In this document: positions 57,985 to 64,000 of the stretch, in pieces | Numbering within the stretch: position 1 is the stretch's first letter | Layout: every line of letters begins with the position of its first letter | Assembly: GCA_905250115.1 (NCBI GenBank) | Contig: CAJNOI010000100.1 | Span: 134,087 to 198,086, forward strand | Direction of reading: 5' to 3' | Origin: Adineta steineri | Lineage: Eukaryota; Rotifera; Eurotatoria; Adinetida; Adinetidae | DNA length: 64,000 nucleotides | Program-made: the position numbers and the translations under genes | Notes under the pieces: generated by a model | Seen by the model: the letters and a program-made list of their open reading frames with translations, nothing else | The model's database searches: none | Told to the model about the DNA's origin: nothing

Positions 57985-58350
57985 AGATCTAATAAATGGG
58001 AAAAGTCGTCATGTAAAAATTGATTTAACTACTCAAGGTGAATATATATAAATTCTAAACAGCGGGATTATAGGCATCAATGGAAAAATAATCGAAGTAG
58101 CTGAATTTCTTGCACATCCACGAATACTCATATGGGCAAAATGTAATACACCTGAACATTTGAACAAAGACTGTAAAAGCAAATTTGATGTACATCGTAG
58201 ATACGAAAACGACAAAAAAGAAGATGAATATACCGAATGCGATATCAAATGTCATCATTGCAGTGATCAACATGAATCAACAGTACTATTCGTTACTATT
58301 TCAAGAAAACTACTTTTTATAGCGAGAATTCGATCAACACCAAACAACAA
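57985..58350 (+). pseudogene. Retrotransposon ORF1/gag-like zinc-knuckle remnant
   Basis: The reading MKDLINGKSRHVKIDLTTQG, a TAA, and then in frame EFLAHPRILIWAKCNTPEHL, KDCKSKFD, RRYENDKKEDEYTECDIKCH and HCSDQHEST matches the RNA-binding region of non-LTR retrotransposon ORF1 proteins, where C-x2-C-x4-H-x4-C knuckles follow a helical domain. Here the first Cys of the first knuckle is Trp or Ala, one Cys of the second is Tyr, and a stop interrupts the frame. The reverse transcriptase is not present nearby. Confidence 0.55.
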
Positions 58351-59744
58351 GATCACAAGAAGAAAACTTTTTGAATATATCAGTTTTGAAAATCAACAGC
58401 TGTATGTTAATAAAAAGATTACAATATTTCGCAGTTTTTTTTTATCAAAAGGTATTAATAACTACAAACACGCAGTATATGCACTTTTCGAAAACAAAAC
58501 AAGATAAAATCTATAAGAGTGTTAACAAATATCTTTTTTTAAAGACAATTAAAATTACACAATTTACGACGAAGCAAAATATAGATAATACTGTATTGTA
58601 CTAGATTTTTATAATATTAACTTAAAATAATGTAGTTCTTGTCCTATTTATTACTATTGAATAAATTGTCAAGAAGACAGATATAAATTAAAAAAAGTAG
58701 ATTCGTTGATACATCTAACGATATATATGGATTAGTATTTTGACGACACCTAAGATTTACATGATTTATTTTAATTTTAATTGTTTTATTTAAAATAATA
58801 TGAAGTGTGTGTGGACTAGCAATCCTCACTTTCGATGCCTTAGACGAAATATCGTCTCTGAGGCAAATGTTACAAAAAAAACTATATATATGTTAGTTTT
58901 AGCTATGAAATAAAAATAGAGCCACAGAATTAAATTACAGAAAAAAAAGAGAAAAAGTAAGACAACACACAGAAATGGACAAATAAAGAAGAAACGAACA
59001 ACAACAAATTGATGAGAATGAATAGAGATCAGTTAGTAATATAGTACATGATCAAATAAAGGTAGTTTATGAGCATTAAGTAAGTTTAAGATTTTTTCAT
59101 TTGTTCTTCCACGACTGACAGTTGATCTTTTTTCTTTCAGTAAAGTTCAATAAAAATCTGTATGATTTCGATAGTGCAGTTTATCACAAAAAATTGTGAG
59201 TCCTTCTAACTTTTGTCTTGTAGACAAAGTTATATATTTGTGTAACAGATTCACATCCAAATAATTGATAAATATTGCAGACAAATCCGTAATTATAAGC
59301 TGCTACTACGATGCAATATGTGTTTGTATTGTAACGAATTTAATGTTTTACATCGAAGATAAAATCGAAACTGTTATCATCAGTGTTTGTTGATGAATGT
59401 TCATGATATCTTTTACTCTTATACCTAGATGTAGCAGAACATCCTGCTTTGACGTCACGAATAGATCTATCGATGCTAGGAATAGATATGATTTTTATTG
59501 CGCAAAACTCTTTGTGTTGCTTTTTGATGTCCATCAAGAACAATGGTAGCAAAGCATGGTTCTTTGAAATATATATAGTAGCCTTTTTTACCCCATTTTA
59601 TAGTAAATAAATGACTAGTATCTGGGAATATATCGAGAAGCGTCGTCTATAAGTCTTGCTGATCCGAAGGAACATACTGAAGTTTTCGCATGCACAAAAA
59701 TATCCGAGACGCCTAAGAAACCATGTCTTTTAAAGATGAAAACT
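58351..59744. other. Intergenic stretch
   Basis: AT-rich. Open frames here lack any domain signal. Confidence 0.5.
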
Positions 59745-59800
59745 AGGGTATGGGTGAACTCAAGATAAGAGGCCAAAGAGCTACACTCTCACACATTCTC
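59745..59800. repeat. Telomere-like hairpin, very degenerate
   Basis: AGGGTATGGGTGAACTCAAG with a right side of CTACACTCTCACACATTC. Pairing is weak. Confidence 0.4.
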
Positions 59801-60004
59801 GTATTATTATTAGTAATACATGATTCATCGACTTGATTTGTACTGTTATATGCAACTTGTTTTTAGATGATTTTTTTGTCATATGTATGCAAATAAAATC
59901 CGAAATCTGAAAACGATAGAGGCAATTAAACATCTTTTTAACAAAATTTCATGTGACAAAATATCGATAAACTATTCATACTTACTGGCAAACTTTAATA
60001 GTTG

Positions 60005-60180
60005 TCAGTTACAAGTAGTACAATATATATCACTTTCGAATAAAAAATCAATTCCAACTCGTTCCCATAGTTTATGGCTTGTCTCTGGTAAACCATCATT
60101 TGAATGAATACTATTCAATAGAGTTAATAATTGATTTGTATTTGCTTTATCAAAATTAGCACCACAAATAAAATTAATTG
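60005..60180 (-). pseudogene. Transposase-associated N-terminal fragment
   Basis: The minus strand reads PLSINFICGANFDKANTNQLLTLLNS, then GLPETSHKLWERVGI and ESDIYCTTCN before TGA. The layout (a helix, an L-P-x-T/S step with W or L and a CxxC ending) resembles the N-terminal part of Tnp2/CACTA-like or related transposon proteins that are common in bdelloids. This is from memory of the general pattern and not certain. The frame starts directly at the GT-rich hairpin 60180-60218. Confidence 0.4.
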
Positions 60181-60218
60181 AGAGTGGGTGTGGTCCTTCA
60201 TTACTCACACCCTCGTGG
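60180..60218. repeat. Telomere-like hairpin capping a gene fragment
   Basis: GAGAGTGGGTGTGGTCC pairs with ACTCACACCCTCGTGG around a short loop. Confidence 0.65.
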
Positions 60219-60471
60219 AATGCTCTTTAATCATGTTTTGAATTCAAGGTGAATGCCATTTGCTTATTCACCCACATCTAAAATATTATTCATACCTTGA
60301 AATGCATGAGAAATGAAATCCTCAATCCTTCGTATTGATTTGAGCTTTAAATTGATTTATTAAAAATAATAGTTTATTGAGTGAAAGTCTTTTAAGATAA
60401 AAATGAAAATCAAGATTAAATATGTAGATATATGAATAGAATAGAATGATAGAAAAAAATGAATGAGTCAT
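60219..60471. other. Intergenic stretch
   Basis: Nothing was recognised. Confidence 0.5.
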
Positions 60472-61002
60472 TTATTCTGGTCGAGTACAGGCAGTGAGAA
60501 AAAGACGCACATTACTTGCTGTTGGTTGAAGAGTACCTACATCAATACGAATGGTATATGAACCACTAGGTATTAGTGTATTTCCTGGTTGTACATAAGT
60601 AATTTTTTGCCATACTTGTTGAGGTGTGTTTGCTTGAGCAAGTACAACATTTTGAGGATTTTTCAGTTTGAGTGACACTTGATTACGAACAGTTTGTGCA
60701 CTGGCTTCTGGCCACCATACAACTACATCCATTCTTTTCGATCCATATGAATCGCTTGCCGAATCAGTAACAAAGTTGTTTTCGATATACTGATTAGCAG
60801 ATAATGTTTGCCACATGAATGTACATTGTCGCCAACCAAGTGAAATAAGACCTGCTCCAGTAGTATTTGTTACTTGTAAACCATTTGCTAATGTTAAAAT
60901 CCATGAATAGATCAGACCAGGCTCAGGATTGGCAACACCATAACTCATAAGTTCTTTCTTGAGCATATATGCAGCACCGGTGACTATTGGTGTTGAAATT
61001 GA
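60472..61002 (-). pseudogene. C-terminal part of a subtilisin-like peptidase (S8), cut at the active-site serine
   Basis: From 61002 the minus strand reads SISTPIVTGAAYMLKKELM and continues without a break (LANGLQVTNTTGAGLISLGW, an NQYIENNFV stretch, VVVWWPEASAQT, a VQPGNTLIPSGSYTIRIDV strand set) to a TAA after CTRPE. S-x-S/A-T-P-x-V-x-G-A-A is the subtilase serine motif, in which the first Ser is the nucleophile; the usual Gly-Thr just before it is not there. Left of it begins TCCGAT-rich sequence unrelated to the family. The His and Asp parts are absent, so the gene was cut one codon before the Ser. Confidence 0.7.
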
Positions 61003-61005
61003 CCC

Positions 61006-61450
61006 AAGAGAAAGACACAGGATCGGAACCTACCAGGAGGGCTTCAACCCCGACAAAATCCGATGATCGGATCCTATCAGATACCATCCGCCACATTCCG
61101 ACAACTTTCAGAAAATACCTACATAAAACGACAAACGAATTCATGAAGAACCGACAGAATCAATGTTATCGGAACCGGTACGTCCAGACAACTGTATCCG
61201 ATCGAATCCGCCAGAAAACACATCGTTCTTCTGACCGATAAACAACGGTGACCATCGTATCCAACCGTATTTCAGACGATACTATACAACAAAATATCGC
61301 GCATTTCCTACTACCGGAACCGATCGGACGCAATAAGAACACATCAATTTCATTCAACGGATTAATACGGAAACTGATACACAGCTCCCTCCGTACCCGA
61401 CTACCGGATACATACCGTTCTGATAAGAACAGCAGAACAGACAACAGCCA
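61006..61450. repeat. TCCGAT-rich block, left
   Basis: GC-richer than the rest of the window and full of short overlapping motifs (GATCGGA, ATCCGAT, CCGGAACCG, ACCGTTCTG) without a fixed period. It abuts the subtilase cut. Open frames on both strands are by-products of the composition. Confidence 0.65.
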
Positions 61451-61524
61451 GTAAAATATCCATATATATCAGAAAAAACATCAACTAAATCTTATCCCAA
61501 TACGCTTCCCGACCCTTTCCTCCG

Positions 61525-61880
61525 AACAACATTTTCAAAGTTCTGAAATCAAAGTTAGCATGAGAGCTCATGTGACATTAAAAGAACTTGTGAAACATTC
61601 GAAAAAACCAATGCTCACAAAAATTATCACTCGATACGATTTTTATGATTTCTTTTTTTTAATTTAAATTTTCAAAGTTCTGAAATCAAAGTAAGCATGA
61701 GTGCTCATTCTCACATCTAGGCTAGTCGGCGGGACAAAGAAGATCTCACTGCTCGAATAGCCTGAAAGCAAAATATCGATACAATTTTTTGCTTTTTATA
61801 TTTCAACTTTAGTTTTTCAAAGTTCGAAAATCAGTGTGAGCATCTTGTTTTTAGTATTGCTCACTCGGTTCGTACACATG
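61525..61880 (+). repeat. Three spaced copies of a 45-base unit
   Basis: TTTTCAAAGTTCTGAAATCA followed by AAGT(T/A)AGCATGAG appears near 61530 and 61672, and a weaker copy (TTTTTCAAAGTTCGAAAATC, GTGTGAGCATC) near 61815. The spacing is about 143 bp. No coding capacity was seen. Confidence 0.65.
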
Positions 61881-62317
61881 CTCTTCGCCGATTCAACCTA
61901 GTATGTTGCTTCGACTGATATACGAATCGTAGTCGGCGTTCGTTTTTGTCTCGAAAATGCTCATGAAACTTTGTCCCATAACTCTATTTCGAAAGTGAGC
62001 ATCTTGTGCTCACTTTGTCTTTTCACATGCCATTCTCTACCTCACTATAATATTTCTCTGGGAATGAGATGGGAATCATATATAACAATCTTTGCTGGCT
62101 ATCCTAGTTCTAGTGGAATTTTGTAACGGTAGTTGATTTTCAAAGTGGGATTCCTGTATTCACATTTGGTCAGTTTTCAGTATGGCTTCGATGATTTGAT
62201 TCTAATCTAAGATTGCTCTTAGGAACGAGATAGGAACGATATCTTGAGATTTATTTTATTAAGAAAGTGTTTGTTTGGAGATTTTGAAGTCTCACATTGG
62301 TCAAAGTGAGTATCTTA

Positions 62318-62343
62318 GGTGTGGGTGAGGATGTGGGTGTAGA
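62318..62343. repeat. GT-rich tract without partner arm
   Basis: GGTGTGGGTGAGGATGTGGG and then TGTAG, the single-arm form of the hairpin family, just before the second TCCGAT-rich block. Confidence 0.6.
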
Positions 62344-62399
62344 GGAACGGTCAATCAGTTACCCCAACTAACGCAGAGCGACGGATCATAAGTTGCTTT

Positions 62400-63147
62400 A
62401 TAATAGTAGCATTTACCAGATTTGGTCGGACTCGGTCGGATCCAATATCTTCCGATATAAAGTAGGATTGAAATTTATGTTAATTCGGTCAATCCGGCCG
62501 ACGGATTTTACGCCAAAAAATGCCGGATTTGTCTGGTTCACAGCAGGTTTTGATGGGATCTTTCCAGATTTTGGGGAAACCGATCGGTTCTGGCCATCGA
62601 ATATCGATGGTGTAGTGTCCGATGATTTCCATACCGGACTGTAGCCGAATTGTGCGGATTCCAAAGGAATTGTTTTAGGTGGTGATGTCTGGTGTTGATC
62701 CGATGTAATCGGATTGCCAGATTGTAAAGGAATAATGGGTATTTAGAAGTAATTATTTTGGTTGATGATTTTCGGTGTAGATCCGTTGCAATCCGATTGT
62801 CGGATTTTAGATTATGATGAAGGATTGTTTTCCGGCAGGATCCGACATTGGAATGAATTCAAAAAACTTGAGGAAATCTGTTGAAATCTGATGTTATCCG
62901 GTTTTGAATCTGGGATCATCCGGAGGTTTTTAGAAGATGGTTATGTCAGGGCATGGTCGGATCCGATTGTCAGTTGCGATAAGATCCGACCAGATCTTTT
63001 CCGGTGTAATCCGATCCGAAATCCTGTACGTGAGAATCCGACATAAACTGGGTCGGTTCCGGTCGGTCTTCAACGGAGTGCGTCGGATTCCGAAGTAATC
63101 TGGTGTCGGATGCGATATGTTCCCGTACGGTCCACAAGTCGGATCGA
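62400..63147. repeat. TCCGAT-rich block, right
   Basis: About 750 bp dominated by TCCGAT, TCGGAT, CCGGAT and GGTCGGTTCCGG words in no fixed phase. It has the same style as the left block and as 25375-25600 and 29870-30070. It abuts the helicase fragment. Confidence 0.65.
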
Positions 63148-63657
63148 ATGTCCTGGGATACAGTCTTTGTGCGCAATGCTCAATATGCATTGGTAGAAGT
63201 ACCTAAGTCCAAATTGAAAAATCTAGATTCGCTCGATTCACACATCATCCCTATTCCTGCCATCGAAAAAACGTTTGACATCAATCTCGAGAAACTATAT
63301 GCAGACAAGGGAGCAATTATGAAAATGTTCAAAGATAAAAAACTTAAGGCTACTATTTCTGTGAAGAGAAAAGCATTGCCACTTATACCGGCCTACTCTA
63401 TTACTACTCATAAGAGTCAAGGTCAGACGCTGCCAAAAATAGTTATCGATTTGAATATGCCACCGGGAATGGTAGAAGTGGCATCTGCTTATGTGCCACT
63501 ATCACGCGTGGAACAACTTACAGATCTCGTTATTTTACAAGACTTCAACATCAGTGCTTTGCAAGTAAAACCTTCTAAAGGACAAATCACTGAGGTTAAC
63601 AGACTAGCTGTACTTTTTCAACAAACAAAACAACGTTATGCTCAATATTTCCTGTGA
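63148..63657 (+). pseudogene. C-terminal part of a PIF1-type helicase
   Basis: The reading DTVFVRNAQYALVEVPKSKL leads to PLIPAYSITTHKSQGQTLPK and then VEVASAYVPLSRVEQLTDLV before a TGA. T-x-H-K-S/A-Q-G-x-T/S and the V-A-x-S/A-R-V end are the last two helicase motifs (V and VI) of PIF1 proteins, also found in Helitron-type transposons. The Walker motifs and middle of the protein are lacking. The ATG at 63103 lies in the TCCGAT-rich block, so its first 15 codons are not part of the protein. It is probably the 3' end of a Helitron or PIF1 gene. Confidence 0.7.
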
Positions 63658-64000
63658 CATGTTGTGAGACAAGTTTGCACCTTCTCACATTCACCACAGC
63701 CAAATAATTCAATTTTTTGCTCTCGTCATATATTATCACGACGAAATTTCTTCTTTATACAATCGACTGATCTTTATTTGATTTTATCAACGCTAACAAT
63801 AATTTTCACGATGGCTATGATAATCAATTAGTTAACAAATAAATAAGCGCACTCAGTTTTTCGAAGACGACTTTTTGATCATTTTGCTTTTTTCTATTGA
63901 TTGTGCTATTTCTGAGTGATTTTTTCTGTTTAATGTTTTGTGTAATTCTTATTATTGTATTCATCAAAAAAATTTAAAAAAACCAATAATGTTTTCCTTT
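63658..64000. other. 3' flank of the helicase fragment
   Basis: AT-rich to the window edge. No gene was recognised. Confidence 0.5.

Noticed and set aside
61248..61454. Open frames on both strands in the TCCGAT-rich blocks
   Set aside because: They follow from repeated CGAT/CGGA words; no protein-like pattern and both strands are open at once.

Overview
This window looks like AT-rich nuclear DNA from a bdelloid rotifer, probably a low-GC genus such as Rotaria. That assignment is inference. It rests on genes split by very short GT-AG introns (mostly 46-67 nt), on family types typical of bdelloids (NHL-repeat proteins, ADP-ribosyltransferases with a bdelloid-type N-terminal domain, Cys-loop-like channels without the cysteine loop, C1 and C39-like cysteine peptidases without signal peptides), and on many short GT-rich tracts that match the TGTGGG telomere hexamer reported for bdelloids. 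One 100-base assembly gap lies at 14711-14810. Nothing looks prokaryotic: no operons, ribosome-binding sites, CRISPR arrays, tRNA or rRNA genes were seen.

Layout. 1-650 is a minisatellite with a palindromic core. 1.6-4.6 kb carries three small single-pass membrane proteins on the minus strand, two of them with N-myristoylation signals. 7.4-14.4 kb holds two decayed genes, an adhesion GPCR and an ERMP1-like M28 peptidase. 15-24 kb contains an NHL fragment, a LicD/fukutin-like gene, a secreted Cys-rich gene, a TPR scrap and many GT-rich hairpins. 24.0-30.8 kb is a segmental duplication of a rhodopsin-like GPCR gene: two intact copies plus a truncated third start, each beginning at a GT-rich tract. 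31.8-36.9 kb has EF-1alpha and a protein that joins an arginine-ADP-ribosyltransferase-like domain to a PARP-like domain. 38-46 kb has a secreted PAN/NHL protein, a piggyBac-type MITE, a SAM-domain remnant, a C39-like peptidase and a dual-specificity phosphatase. 46-57 kb has a coiled-coil gene fragment, a transposon with subterminal repeats, a cyclic-nucleotide-binding remnant, a 118-residue four-exon gene, a C1 peptidase with a frameshift at its active-site cysteine, and a pentameric ligand-gated channel. 57.5-64 kb is a graveyard of gene ends (FAD monooxygenase, retrotransposon ORF1, transposase-like, subtilase, PIF1 helicase), joined by GT-rich hairpins or by TCCGAT-rich blocks.

The genes do not form a pathway. 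The strongest unifying signal is structural. About nineteen GT/CA-rich hairpins resembling bdelloid telomere repeats are scattered through the window, and at least five coincide with the broken end of a gene or with a duplication boundary. This could reflect healing of broken ends or a mobile family using telomere-like sequence. It is the observation most worth testing.
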